Of a DNA stretch of 64,000 nt, positions 24,330 through 33,012 are shown in pieces. The position numbers were made by a program, and so were the translations under genes. The stretch covers positions 62,001 through 126,000 of the forward strand of contig NC_017455.1 of the NCBI RefSeq assembly GCF_000165465.1, read 5' to 3'. The notes beneath the pieces were generated by a model, which worked only from the letters and a program-made list of their open reading frames with translations, searched no databases and had not been told where the DNA came from. The DNA comes from Halanaerobium praevalens DSM 2228 (GTDB taxonomy: Bacteria > Bacillota > Halanaerobiia > Halanaerobiales > Halanaerobiaceae). The number at the start of each line of letters is the position of its first letter. Position 1 is the first letter of the stretch.

Positions 24330-25610
24330 ATGGTTACTTTATTATTAGGTCTCATGTTTAGTTTTTTATTTTTAGGATTCCCTTTAATGTTTTCCATGAT
24401 TATTGCTCCACTTGTTGTTTTAATTAAAGAGTTTCCTGTAATCCAACCAATGCTAATAACTCAGCAGACAATAGCAGGAGTATCACCTTATACTTTATTA
24501 GCTGTGCCAATGTTTATTTTTGCAGCTGATATTATGAGTACTGGTGAAACAGCAGATCGGTTATTAGATATGGTAGATAAATTTGTTGGTCATATGAGTG
24601 GAGGTTTAGCTATTACAACTGGTGCTACTTGTACTCTTTTTGGAGCTATTTCTGGTTCAACTCAGGCAACCTTAGTAGCAGTTGGTAAAACAATGCATAA
24701 AAAAATGTCAGAAGCTGGTTATGATATTTCTCATACACTAGCTTTGTTAATGAGTTCAGCCAATATTGCTTTATTAATTCCTCCCAGTATTACCATGATT
24801 ATGTATGCAGTTATTACTGGAACTTCAGTCGGGGAATTATTTATTGCAGGAATTGGACCAGGGATTATTGTTTTTCTACTTTTTGCTATTTTTGATTATA
24901 TTTATGCTAAGTACAAAAAGATTCCTACTACCCCTAAAGCTAGCTGGTCAGAAAGATTAGAATCAATTAAAAGTGCAATCTGGCCTTTAGGTTTTCCAGT
25001 TATTGTTTTAGGAGGATTTTATACTGGAATTTTTAGTCCAACAGAAGCTGCAGCTTGTTCAGTTTTATATGCTGCTTTAATAGAGCTCTTTGTTTTTAAA
25101 TCAATTAAATTTAAAGATTTGCCTGATATAGCACTTTCAACTGGAGTTGTAACAGCAACTGTTTTTATTTTAGTGGCAGGAGGTCAGGCATTTTCGTGGG
25201 TCATTACCTTTGCTAAAATACCACAGATGTTAACTTCTGGAGTTTTAGGTGCAGATCCTTCAGCAACTTTTGTTTTATTTACAATCAGTATTTTCTTTTT
25301 TATCTCTTGTATGTTTGTCGATTCAATCCCAGTTATTTTAATTTTGACTCCTATTTTTTATCCAGTAGCTATGAAAGCAGGAGTTGACCCTATTCATTTA
25401 GGCTTGATTGCGACTATGCAGGCTGGAATTGGAGCTATAACACCACCTTTTGGTTGTAATATTTTTACTGCTTCGGCTGTTTTTGATGAAGACTTTATTA
25501 CTGTAGTCAAAGGTGTTTGGCCGTATATGCTTTTATTTGTTTTTGCTTCAATAATGATGGTTCTTTTCCCAAGCTTAGCTTTATTCTTTAGGGATCTAGT
25601 TTATTTTTAA
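24330..25610 (+). CDS. TRAP transporter large membrane subunit (DctM/TeaC type)
   Basis: This 426-residue DctM-family protein has about twelve transmembrane segments; diagnostic parts are GTCTLFGAISGSTQATLVAVG-like in the first half, the PPSITMIMYAVITGTSVGELF segment, FSPTEAAA and GAITPPFGCNIF near the end. It carries the Na+-coupled translocation pathway of the TRAP importer. The ATG follows the DctQ gene by 24 bases with a TTAGGAG site. The Q-M-P order with the binding protein gene last is less common than P-Q-M but known. Confidence 0.92.
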   Translation: MVTLLLGLMFSFLFLGFPLMFSMIIAPLVVLIKEFPVIQPMLITQQTIAGVSPYTLLAVPMFIFAADIMSTGETADRLLDMVDKFVGHMSGGLAITTGATCTLFGAISGSTQATLVAVGKTMHKKMSEAGYDISHTLALLMSSANIALLIPPSITMIMYAVITGTSVGELFIAGIGPGIIVFLLFAIFDYIYAKYKKIPTTPKASWSERLESIKSAIWPLGFPVIVLGGFYTGIFSPTEAAACSVLYAALIELFVFKSIKFKDLPDIALSTGVVTATVFILVAGGQAFSWVITFAKIPQMLTSGVLGADPSATFVLFTISIFFFISCMFVDSIPVILILTPIFYPVAMKAGVDPIHLGLIATMQAGIGAITPPFGCNIFTASAVFDEDFITVVKGVWPYMLLFVFASIMMVLFPSLALFFRDLVYF

Positions 25611-25656
25611 AATTTGATTTAAAATAATTTAGCAAAAATTAGAAGGAGTGAATTAA

Positions 25657-26709
25657 ATGTTAAAAAAAATTTTAGTAGGGTTTTTATTATTAACTTTAGT
25701 TTTTGTGCTTACTGGCTGTGGCTCAGAAGAAGAGGCAGCAGGAGATGGAGCAGCAGAGACTCAAGAAGCTATAACCTGGACCTTTGCTCATGAGGAAGTT
25801 CAAGGTAGTGTACAAGATCGTTATGCTCAAAAATTTAAAGAAGCAATTGAAGCAAAAACTGATGGTGCTGTTAAAATCGATGTTTACCCTGTAGGTCAAT
25901 TAGGTGATGGGGCAAATCAAGTTGAATTATTACAAAATGGAGCAATTCAGCTAGGAATTAATAATCCCGGTTCAGTTGGAACTTTGGTTCCTGAAACTAA
26001 TCTTTTCTCTTTACACTTTTTACTCCCTTCAGATATGGATAAGGCACATGAGTTAGTAAATAATAGTGAAGCCATGGAAATGTTAAATCAAAAATACTTA
26101 GAAAAAAATATGAAAGTTTTAGGTTGGTTTCCTGAAGGATATCAAATGTGGACTGGAAATAAAAAGATTACCGAGCCTGCAGATTTTGAAGGTTTTAAAA
26201 TTAGAACTATGGCTTCTCCAGTAATTTCTGAAAGTTATAAAACTTATGGAGCAGATCCTACCCCAATTCCATATATGGAAGTTTATAGTAGTTTGCAATT
26301 GAATATGATTGATGGCCAGGTTAATCCAATTTTTGCAATTGAAGAAATGAAATTTTATGAAGTCCAAGATTATATGATGCTTTCAAATCAGGCCATTTTT
26401 GTGGGAACTTTTGTAGCTAATGATTTATTCTGGGATTCATTATCAGCTGCCAGAAAAGAGCAAGTAAAAGCAGCAGCAGATGAAGCAACAGCTTATATTT
26501 TAGGTGCTCAAAAAGATCTTAATGCTACTCGCTTAGAGTCTATTAAAGAAAATAGTGAAATGGAAATTGTGGAGTTAACTCCTGCTCAACGGGAAAAGTT
26601 TAAAGAAGCTAGTTTACCTGCCAGAGAATTTTATGTTGAAAAATATGGAGAAGATGCTGGTGAAATATTAGAGATGTTATTAGAAGATGTAGCTAAAATA
26701 ACTAAATAA
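25657..26709 (+). CDS. teaA: TRAP transporter substrate-binding lipoprotein, TeaA-like (DctP)
   Basis: A lipoprotein signal ends in VLTGC with the lipidated cysteine at 21, so the 350-residue protein is anchored outside the membrane. The body is a DctP-type TRAP binding protein. Segments such as FAHEEVQGSVQDRYAQ, FEGFKIRTMASPVISE, DPTPIPYMEVYSSLQ and MIDGQVNPIFAIE closely resemble my memory of the Halomonas ectoine binder TeaA (AHEE..G.VQD..AQ, KIRTM..P...E.YK..GA.PTP, IDGQ.NPIF.IE). The conserved Arg of KIRTM usually contacts a carboxylate. Together with the DoeA-like and M20 genes, import of ectoine or hydroxyectoine is the best guess. A terminator follows. Confidence 0.82.
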   Translation: MLKKILVGFLLLTLVFVLTGCGSEEEAAGDGAAETQEAITWTFAHEEVQGSVQDRYAQKFKEAIEAKTDGAVKIDVYPVGQLGDGANQVELLQNGAIQLGINNPGSVGTLVPETNLFSLHFLLPSDMDKAHELVNNSEAMEMLNQKYLEKNMKVLGWFPEGYQMWTGNKKITEPADFEGFKIRTMASPVISESYKTYGADPTPIPYMEVYSSLQLNMIDGQVNPIFAIEEMKFYEVQDYMMLSNQAIFVGTFVANDLFWDSLSAARKEQVKAAADEATAYILGAQKDLNATRLESIKENSEMEIVELTPAQREKFKEASLPAREFYVEKYGEDAGEILEMLLEDVAKITK

Positions 26710-26749
26710 TTAACAGCTTAGCCCCCATAACTAAGTTGGAAATTAAATT

Positions 26750-26784
26750 AGGACTGCTGGCTTTAAAAATCCAGTGGTCCTTTT
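26750..26784 (+). terminator. terminator of the TRAP operon
   Basis: AGGACTGCTGG pairs with CCAGTGGTCCT (two G-T pairs), followed by TTTT. A nearly identical hairpin occurs after porB (33981-34018). Confidence 0.8.
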
Positions 26785-26854
26785 AAAAAATTAACTTTAT
26801 TAATTAGATAATTAGTTGAATTTTTGTTATTTATTAAAAAAATTTAATAATAGC

Positions 26855-26883
26855 TTGACAAATTGTTTAAATAGTTTTAAAAT
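26855..26883 (+). promoter_or_regulatory. sigma-A-type promoter of the symporter operon
   Basis: TTGACA (26855-26860), a 17-base spacer and TAAAAT (26878-26883) lie 57 bases before the symporter start. Confidence 0.65.
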
Positions 26884-26939
26884 AAAGTTAATATTAGAAC
26901 TTTTTAAAAATTTAAAAAACTATTGGGGAGTGGTATTTG

Positions 26940-28121
26940 ATGAAAAAATTAGGGTTGGTACCAAGGCTATTATTAGGTATTTTTTGTGGTATTTTGATTG
27001 GTTCTTTTTTACCAGAAGTATTTTCAAAATTAATTTATACTTTTACTTATATTTTTGGGGAATTTTTAAATTACATAGTTCCTTTTGTAATTTTAGCTTT
27101 TATTATACCAGGAATTGCAGAATTAGGTGATAAAGCGGGGAGGTTATTGGGGTCAACTGTTTTAATTGCTTATGGCTCTACAATTACTGCTGGGATAAGT
27201 GCTTATTTAATTGCTAGTAGAATTGTGCCTGCAATTGTAAAAAGTGCTTCTGTTGCTAACCCAGAAGAAGGTGGATTAGAACCTTTTTTACATTTAGAGA
27301 TTCCACCACTACTTGGAGTAATGACAGCTTTAGTTACAGCTTTTGTAATTGGTATGGGAATCAATTATATTAGAAATAATGGTGATCACCAGAACTTATA
27401 TGGATTTATGAATGAGTTTAGAGATATTATAGTTTTAGTTATTGAAAATGTAATTATTCCATTTTTACCTTTCCATATCGCTGGTGTTTTTGCTAATATG
27501 GCTTATTCCGGAACTGCATTTGAAACTCTAAATGTATTTGGTAAAGTCTTTGCTTTAATTATAGCTATGCACCTTGGTTATTTAGTGATTTTATATTCTA
27601 TTTCTGGTAGTGTTGCAGGTAAGAATCCATTTAAGAGTTTAAAAAATATGATTCCTGCTTATACAACTGCTATTGGTACAATGTCAAGTGCAGCAACTAT
27701 TCCAGTAACTCTTAAAAGTGCTAAAAAGAATAATATTAGAGAAAAAATAGCTGATTTTGTTATTCCACTATGTGCTACAGTTCACCTTGCTGGAAGTACA
27801 ATTACTTTAACTACTTGTGCTATTGCTGTTGTTCTAATTCAGGGGGGAACACCGCAATTTGGCCATTTTCTTCACTTCATCTTAATGTTAGGAATAACTA
27901 TGATTGCTGCTCCAGGAGTTCCAGGGGGAGCTGTAATGGCTGCTTTAGGATTATTAACTTCTATTTTAGGTTTTGGAGAAGGAGCAACAGCTTTAATGAT
28001 TGGTCTTTATCTTGCTCAAGATAGTTTTGGTACAGCTACTAATGTTACAGGTGATGGTGCAATTGCAATGATGGTTGATGCTATTGGTAAAAAAACTGAA
28101 AAAGCTAAGAAAACTGCTTAA
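26940..28121 (+). CDS. dicarboxylate/amino acid:cation symporter (DAACS, SstT/GltP type)
   Basis: The 393-residue protein shows family hallmarks: GTMSSAATIPVTLKSAKK (the serine-rich re-entrant loop), the second re-entrant loop around APGVPGGAVMAALGLL, and DSFGTATNVTGDG near the C-terminus, which corresponds to the substrate- and Na+-binding NxxxD helix. TTG 26937 and ATG 26940 are adjacent; ATG is taken as start, with GGGGAGTGG upstream. The family imports glutamate, aspartate, C4-acids or serine/threonine with Na+ or H+. Because threonine deaminase and RidA genes follow with one regulator gene between, threonine or serine uptake is likely. Confidence 0.85.
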   Translation: MKKLGLVPRLLLGIFCGILIGSFLPEVFSKLIYTFTYIFGEFLNYIVPFVILAFIIPGIAELGDKAGRLLGSTVLIAYGSTITAGISAYLIASRIVPAIVKSASVANPEEGGLEPFLHLEIPPLLGVMTALVTAFVIGMGINYIRNNGDHQNLYGFMNEFRDIIVLVIENVIIPFLPFHIAGVFANMAYSGTAFETLNVFGKVFALIIAMHLGYLVILYSISGSVAGKNPFKSLKNMIPAYTTAIGTMSSAATIPVTLKSAKKNNIREKIADFVIPLCATVHLAGSTITLTTCAIAVVLIQGGTPQFGHFLHFILMLGITMIAAPGVPGGAVMAALGLLTSILGFGEGATALMIGLYLAQDSFGTATNVTGDGAIAMMVDAIGKKTEKAKKTA

Positions 28122-28139
28122 GTAAAAGGAGGCGATTTA

Positions 28140-28814
28140 TTGAGACTTCAAATAGATAATAAAAGAGAAGTCCATCCATATTTAAATAATATGAAATCGG
28201 TTGCTGAAGGTATTTTTAAGTTTTTAGGTCAAGAAGCAGAAGTTTTAATTCATGATTTAAGTCAACCAGAAAGTTCTATTATCTTTATTGCAGGGGAATT
28301 AACAGATAGAGAATTGGGAGGTCCAATTACTGATGTAGGCCTTAAAAGATTAAGAGATAAAAACAATCCTGATGATGTTTTAAATTATAAAAATCAGTTA
28401 GAAGATGGAAGAATCTTAAAGTCTTCAACCATGTTTGTAACAGATGATGATGGTCAGGTTTTAGGCTGTCTGTGTGTTAACTATAATATCACTAACTTTT
28501 ATATGGCAGAAAATGTGATTAAAAATTTCTGTAACTTTAATCAACGAAGTTCTAAAAAAGATACAGAAACTAAACATGAAATATTTGCTGAAAATATAAA
28601 TGATGTGATGACAAAAATAATGAATGATGCTATAAAACAAGTAAAAAAACCAATTCTTTATATGGAAAAAGAAGATAAAATAGAAATTATTAAATATCTA
28701 GATCAAAGAGGGGCATTTATGATTAAAGGTGCTGTAGATCAGGTTGCAGATAAATTAAATGTTTCCCGTTATACTATTTATAATTATCTAAAAGAAATAG
28801 ATACTGGGGAATAA
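28140..28814 (+). CDS. YheO/DauR-type transcriptional regulator (PAS-like + HTH)
   Basis: This 224-residue protein has an N-terminal YheO-like PAS domain (residues ~15-125; EAEVLIHDLSQPESSIIFIAG, then GCLCVNYNIT) and a C-terminal HTH (GAVDQVADKLNVSRYTIYNYL). The family includes DauR, the repressor of D-arginine catabolism, and related amino-acid regulators. Its TTG start lies 18 bases after the symporter gene and it is followed by threonine deaminase, so it probably controls this amino-acid utilisation operon in response to the substrate. Whether it represses or activates is not visible. SD: AAAGGAGG. Confidence 0.82.
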   Translation: MRLQIDNKREVHPYLNNMKSVAEGIFKFLGQEAEVLIHDLSQPESSIIFIAGELTDRELGGPITDVGLKRLRDKNNPDDVLNYKNQLEDGRILKSSTMFVTDDDGQVLGCLCVNYNITNFYMAENVIKNFCNFNQRSSKKDTETKHEIFAENINDVMTKIMNDAIKQVKKPILYMEKEDKIEIIKYLDQRGAFMIKGAVDQVADKLNVSRYTIYNYLKEIDTGE

Positions 28815-28877
28815 TTTTAATTTAAAAACTTTAATTAGTAAAAATAATGTCCAGCTTAGTTATGGGGGAGATAAATA

Positions 28878-30092
28878 ATGGCTGTTGTTAGTTTAGATGA
28901 TATTAAAAAAGCTCGCAAAAAACTTAAAGATGTTGCTTTGAAAACGAAGCTAGATCATTCTAGAACTTTTAGTAAAATGAGTGGAAATCAAATTTATTTA
29001 AAGCTAGAAAATTTACAGAGAACTGGTTCTTTTAAAATTAGAGGGGCTTATAATAAAATAAGCAACTTAACTGAGGCAGAAAAGAAAAATGGAGTTGTAG
29101 CCGCTTCAGCTGGTAATCATGCTCAGGGGGTTGCTTTAGCAGCTTCTAAAATGGGGATTAAATCTACAATAGTTATGCCTATTGGAGCTCCGATTGCTAA
29201 AATTAATGCGACCCAAGGTTATGGAGCTGATGTTATTTTAAGTGGAGAAAGTTATGATGAAGCACATGCTGAGGAAGAAAGATTTGCCAAAGAAACTGGA
29301 GCCACAATTATACCAGCTTTTAATGATCCAGATGTTATTGCAGGTCAAGGTACAATTGGGCTTGAAATTTTAGAAGAAGTACCAGATATTGATGTGGTAA
29401 TTACTCCAATTGGGGGAGGTGGTTTACTTTCAGGAGTTGCAGTGGCCCTTAAAGAATCTAATCCAGATATTGAAGTGATTGGAGTTGAGTCAGCAAATGC
29501 AGCTTGTATGGCTGAGTCAATGAAACAAGGCTGTTTAGCCCATTTAAATGGAGTTGATACAATAGCTGATGGCATAGCCGTTAAAACACCTGGTGATCTA
29601 ACCTATAAAATTATTTCTGAATATGTTGATCATGTAGTAACAGTTGAAGAAGAAGAAATAGCTCATGCTATTTTATTATTAATGGAAAGAGCTAAATTAA
29701 TTGTTGAAGGAGCAGGTGCAACAACTTTAGCTGCAGTTTTAAATAATAAGATCAATATTCAGGGTAAAAAAGTAGCAATAGTATTAAGTGGAGGTAATAT
29801 AGATTTAGACATGGTTGCCACAATTATTGAGCGTGGTTTAATTAAAGCTGGTCGCAAAATCACTTTTGAGACTTATCTTTCTGATAAACCTGGTTCACTC
29901 AGAGATTTATTATCTACTATTACTGAAACTAAAGCAAATGTAGTTTCTATTAATCATGATCGATTAGCACCTGATACACCTTTAAAAAGTGCTAAGGTTC
30001 AGCTAACATTAGAAACTAAAAATGAAGAACATATCCAAAAAATACAGCAAGTTTTAAAAGAAAATAATTATCAAATAAAAAATTTACATTAA
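28878..30092 (+). CDS. tdcB: threonine ammonia-lyase (ACT-domain, catabolic type)
   Basis: The 404-residue PLP fold-type II enzyme deaminates threonine to 2-oxobutyrate and serine to pyruvate. PLP lysine is K53 in GSFKIRGAYNK; the Gly loop GGGGLLSG binds the phosphate. A single C-terminal ACT domain follows from ~330 (TYLSDKPGSLRDLLSTI). This one-ACT ~400-residue form is common in Firmicutes and is called either tdcB or ilvA. With the RidA gene 31 bases downstream and no other isoleucine genes nearby, a catabolic role is favoured. It lacks features expected for EutB, which has no ACT domain. Preceded by GGGGGAGA. Confidence 0.88.
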   Translation: MAVVSLDDIKKARKKLKDVALKTKLDHSRTFSKMSGNQIYLKLENLQRTGSFKIRGAYNKISNLTEAEKKNGVVAASAGNHAQGVALAASKMGIKSTIVMPIGAPIAKINATQGYGADVILSGESYDEAHAEEERFAKETGATIIPAFNDPDVIAGQGTIGLEILEEVPDIDVVITPIGGGGLLSGVAVALKESNPDIEVIGVESANAACMAESMKQGCLAHLNGVDTIADGIAVKTPGDLTYKIISEYVDHVVTVEEEEIAHAILLLMERAKLIVEGAGATTLAAVLNNKINIQGKKVAIVLSGGNIDLDMVATIIERGLIKAGRKITFETYLSDKPGSLRDLLSTITETKANVVSINHDRLAPDTPLKSAKVQLTLETKNEEHIQKIQQVLKENNYQIKNLH

Positions 30093-30122
30093 ATTAAAGC
30101 AAACTAATAGGAGGAATTTACA

Positions 30123-30503
30123 ATGGCAAAAGAAATAATTCATACAGATCAAGCACCTGCAGCTGTAGGTGCATATTCACAGGCAGTTAGAGCAGGTAAT
30201 ACAGTTTATTTATCAGGACAAATAGCTATTGATCCAGCAACACAAGAAATTATTGAAGGTGGAGCTGAGGCTCAAGCTAAAAGAGTTTTAAAAAATCTAG
30301 AAGCAGTTTTAAAAGCAGCTGACTGCACTTTTAAAGATGTTGTTAAAGCAGAAATATTTTTAGATGATATTAATGACTTTGCTACAGTTAATGATATTTA
30401 TGCTGAATATTTTACAGAGGAACCACCTGCAAGAGCTTGTGTAGAAGTAGGTAGATTACCTAAAGGTGTTGCAGTTGAAATTTCATTAATTGCAGTTAAA
30501 TAA
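30123..30503 (+). CDS. ridA: RidA reactive enamine/imine deaminase
   Basis: The 126-residue RidA/YjgF protein contains the family motifs YSQAVRAGNTVYLSGQI, GGAEAQAKRVLKNLEAVL and the substrate-binding Arg in PPARACVEVGRLPKG. It hydrolyses 2-aminocrotonate and 2-aminoacrylate, reactive intermediates released by threonine deaminase and gamma-lyases, to 2-oxoacids. Co-location directly after threonine deaminase, and near two gamma-lyases, matches this detoxifying role. SD AGGAGGAA; a strong terminator follows. Confidence 0.95.
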   Translation: MAKEIIHTDQAPAAVGAYSQAVRAGNTVYLSGQIAIDPATQEIIEGGAEAQAKRVLKNLEAVLKAADCTFKDVVKAEIFLDDINDFATVNDIYAEYFTEEPPARACVEVGRLPKGVAVEISLIAVK

Positions 30504-30521
30504 ATTATTTAATTTTGATTC

Positions 30522-30559
30522 AAAGTTCTCAAGTTGTGCTTAGAGCTTGAGAACTTTTT
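30522..30559 (+). terminator. terminator after ridA
   Basis: AAAGTTCTCAAG pairs with CTTGAGAACTTT, followed by TTG; outer bases TTGATTC/GAGTCAA extend the stem. Confidence 0.85.
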
Positions 30560-30597
30560 GAGTCAAAAAAGTTTAATTAAGTTAAAAAAAATGAACA

Positions 30598-30617
30598 TTG
30601 TTAATTTTTCTTAACAA
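30598..30617 (+). promoter_or_regulatory. Rex-like inverted repeat upstream of the por operon
   Basis: TTGTTAATTTTTCTTAACAA has the half-sites TTGTTAA/TTAACAA of clostridial Rex operators but with six rather than four central bases. It lies ~320 bases before porG in a 432-base gap (30504-30935) that otherwise contains only AT-rich DNA with repeated TTTATAAT boxes (30659-30666 and 30679-30686). Redox control of the oxidoreductase genes by Rex is possible but the spacing argues for caution. Confidence 0.35.
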
Positions 30618-30935
30618 AGATTAATTTTATTTATAAGCTCTCTAAGAGTTTTAGCTTGTTTATAATAGATTATAGTCGTTTATAATTAATTTTAAATTAC
30701 TGTAAAATATTATTTACAATTTATTTTAATAAATAAATAAAATTAAAGAAAATATATACTTATTAAACTTTATTTGAAAATTATTAACAGATATTTATTG
30801 TTTAAAAGGCTTTTAATTTAATTAAAAGCAAAAATAAAGAAAATTTTTAATAATTTAAGCTTTAGGTATAAAATATGCATTATTATATAAATGAGATTAA
30901 AGTTATACCAAAACCAGAAGGGAAGTGTAAGAGAT

Positions 30936-31508
30936 ATGATGCAGATCAGATGGCATGGTAGAGGCGGCCAGGGAGCAAAAACTGCTTCTCTACTTTTAGC
31001 AGATGCAGCTTTTTCTACCGGCAAATATGTACAGGGGTTTCCAGAATATGGCCCAGAAAGAATGGGAGCACCAATTACAGCCTATAATAGAATTAGTGAT
31101 GAAAAAATAAGAGTTCACTCTAATATTTACAACCCGAATTATGTAGTTGTAGTAGATGAAACACTTTTAGAAAGTGTAGATGTTACAGCAGGTTTAAAAG
31201 AAGATGGAGCAATAGTTGTGAATACAGCTAAAGCTGGAGAAAAAATTAGAGAGAAATTAAAAGGATATCAAGGTGAATTATATACAGTAGATGCAAGAGA
31301 AATTTCAATGGAAACAATAGGTAGATATTTTCCAAATACCCCAATGTTAGCAGGTTTAGTGAAGGTAGCAGAAATAATGCCTGAGAATGATTTTATAGAA
31401 GAAATGGGCAATTTATTTAAGAAAAAATTTGCTTCTAAGCCAGAAGTTATAGAGGGTAATGTAGCAGCATTAAAAAGAGCTTTAAAAGAGGTGAAGACAC
31501 ATGGTTAA
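30936..31508 (+). CDS. porG: 2-oxoacid:ferredoxin oxidoreductase gamma subunit
   Basis: This 190-residue gamma subunit begins MMQIRWHGRGGQGAKTAS, the typical start of PorG/VorG; the open frame extends to 30891, but the family start and the AGAAGGGAAG site (30916-30925) favour ATG 30936 (or 30939). Features include EYGPERMGAP and the segment around FPNTPMLAGLVKV. It forms, with the delta, alpha and beta subunits encoded next, the four-subunit enzyme that oxidatively decarboxylates 2-oxoacids to acyl-CoA while reducing ferredoxin. The substrate may be pyruvate, 2-oxobutyrate or branched-chain oxoacids. Confidence 0.9.
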   Translation: MMQIRWHGRGGQGAKTASLLLADAAFSTGKYVQGFPEYGPERMGAPITAYNRISDEKIRVHSNIYNPNYVVVVDETLLESVDVTAGLKEDGAIVVNTAKAGEKIREKLKGYQGELYTVDAREISMETIGRYFPNTPMLAGLVKVAEIMPENDFIEEMGNLFKKKFASKPEVIEGNVAALKRALKEVKTHG

Positions 31509-31797
31509 GATTAACGAAAAGTCTAACTGGAAAGAAGTTACTCCTGGAGGAACTATTTATAACACAGGTAATGCAGCTGAGTTTAATACAGGAGATTGGA
31601 GAGTAAACAAACCAATATTTAAAGAAGATAAATGTATTCAATGTTTGCTATGTGCACCGGTTTGTCCAGATAGTTCAATTCCTGTCAAAGATGGTCAAAG
31701 GCTAGAATTTGACTATGATCACTGTAAAGGATGTGCAATTTGTGCTGAAGTATGTCCAGTAGATGCAATAGAAATGGTTCCAGAAGGCCAAGAATAA
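31501..31797 (+). CDS. porD: 2-oxoacid:ferredoxin oxidoreductase delta subunit (2x4Fe-4S)
   Basis: This 98-residue ferredoxin-like delta subunit binds two [4Fe-4S] clusters through CIQCLLCAPVCP and CKGCAICAEVCP. It carries electrons from the TPP subunit to external ferredoxin. The ATG overlaps the end of porG by eight bases, indicating translational coupling. The N-terminal 38 residues (TPGGTIYNTGNAAEF and the W-rich part) are the usual PorD extension. Confidence 0.95.
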   Translation: MVKINEKSNWKEVTPGGTIYNTGNAAEFNTGDWRVNKPIFKEDKCIQCLLCAPVCPDSSIPVKDGQRLEFDYDHCKGCAICAEVCPVDAIEMVPEGQE

Positions 31798-31809
31798 GGA
31801 GGTAATAAA

Positions 31810-32991
31810 ATGAGCATTAGAGAAAAATTATCAGGAAACGAAGCAGCTGCCATAGCTTTAAAACAGATTAACCCAGATGTAATGGCTGCTTTTCCAATAA
31901 CACCATCAACAGAAATACCACAGTATTTTTCTAAATATGTAGCAAATGGAAGTGTAGACACAGAATTTGTACCAGTAGAATCAGAACATAGTGCAATGTC
32001 AGCTTGTGTTGGGTCTCAAGCAGCAGGAGCCAGAACAGTTACTGCAACTTCTTCTTGTGGATTAGCCTTAATGTTTGAAGAACTTTATATAGCTTCTTCA
32101 TCTAGACTGCCAATTATTCTTTCAGTAGTAAATAGAGCTTTATCAGGTCCAATTAATATTAATGCTGATCATAGTGATTCAATGGGAGCTAGAGATTCTG
32201 GGTGGATTCAGCTTTATTCAGAGGATAATCAGGAAGCATATGATAATTTAATTCAAGCAGTTAGAATTGGAGAACATGAAGATGTTCAACTTCCAGTTAT
32301 GGTTTGTCAAGATGGATTTATTACTAGTCACGCTATAGAAAATATAGAGCTTTTGGAAAAAGAAGTAGTACAAGATTTTGTGGGAGATTATCAAGCTAAG
32401 GAATATCTTTTAAATAAAGATAATCCAATTGCTATGGGACCATATGATACTGCTGATTACTATATGGAGCATAAATATCAACAAAATAGAGCTATGGAAA
32501 ATGCAAAAGCAGTAATTGAAAAAATTGCAGCTGAATTTAAAGAAATCTCAGGTCGAGAATATGATTTTTTTGAAACATATAAATTAGAAGATGCTGACTA
32601 TGCAATGGTTGTTCTAAACTCAACTGCAGGTACAGCAAAAGCAGCAATTGATAAAATGAGAGCAGAAGGTAAAAAGGTTGGTCTCTTAAAAATAAGAGTT
32701 TTCCGTCCTTTTAATGCTGAAAAATTAACTGAACTTTTAAAAGATATTAAGTATGTAGCGGTAATGGATAGATCAGAAACCTTTTCTACAGCAGGTGGAC
32801 CAGTTTTCCACGAAACATCTGCAGCACTTTATCCTTTAGCAGAAAGACCAGAATTAATTAGTTATATTTATGGCTTAGGTGGCCGTGATGTAACAATTGA
32901 ATCAGTAGAAAGTGTTTTTAATGATTTAATGGAAATTGAAAAAGCCGGAGAAGTTAAAAATAGATATAGATATTTAGGATTAAGAGAATAA
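31810..32991 (+). CDS. porA: 2-oxoacid:ferredoxin oxidoreductase alpha subunit
   Basis: This 393-residue alpha subunit contains the pyrimidine-binding domain (AFPITPSTEIPQYFSKYVA, then VESEHSAMSACVGSQAAGAR with the catalytic-site Glu) and the transketolase-C-like domain (VGLLKIRVFRPFNAEKLTELL). The TATSSCGLALMFEELY stretch is typical for PorA. It follows porD by 12 bases with TAAGGAGG. Subunit size and sequence fit pyruvate or general 2-oxoacid oxidoreductases of anaerobes. Confidence 0.94.
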   Translation: MSIREKLSGNEAAAIALKQINPDVMAAFPITPSTEIPQYFSKYVANGSVDTEFVPVESEHSAMSACVGSQAAGARTVTATSSCGLALMFEELYIASSSRLPIILSVVNRALSGPININADHSDSMGARDSGWIQLYSEDNQEAYDNLIQAVRIGEHEDVQLPVMVCQDGFITSHAIENIELLEKEVVQDFVGDYQAKEYLLNKDNPIAMGPYDTADYYMEHKYQQNRAMENAKAVIEKIAAEFKEISGREYDFFETYKLEDADYAMVVLNSTAGTAKAAIDKMRAEGKKVGLLKIRVFRPFNAEKLTELLKDIKYVAVMDRSETFSTAGGPVFHETSAALYPLAERPELISYIYGLGGRDVTIESVESVFNDLMEIEKAGEVKNRYRYLGLRE

Positions 32992-33012
32992 AAACTCAGG
33001 AGGTGAAGGGAT

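Noticed and set aside
28878-30092. EutB hydroxyectoine dehydratase
   Set aside because: The protein has a C-terminal ACT domain and the ~400-residue length of threonine deaminases and is paired with ridA, not with eutC.
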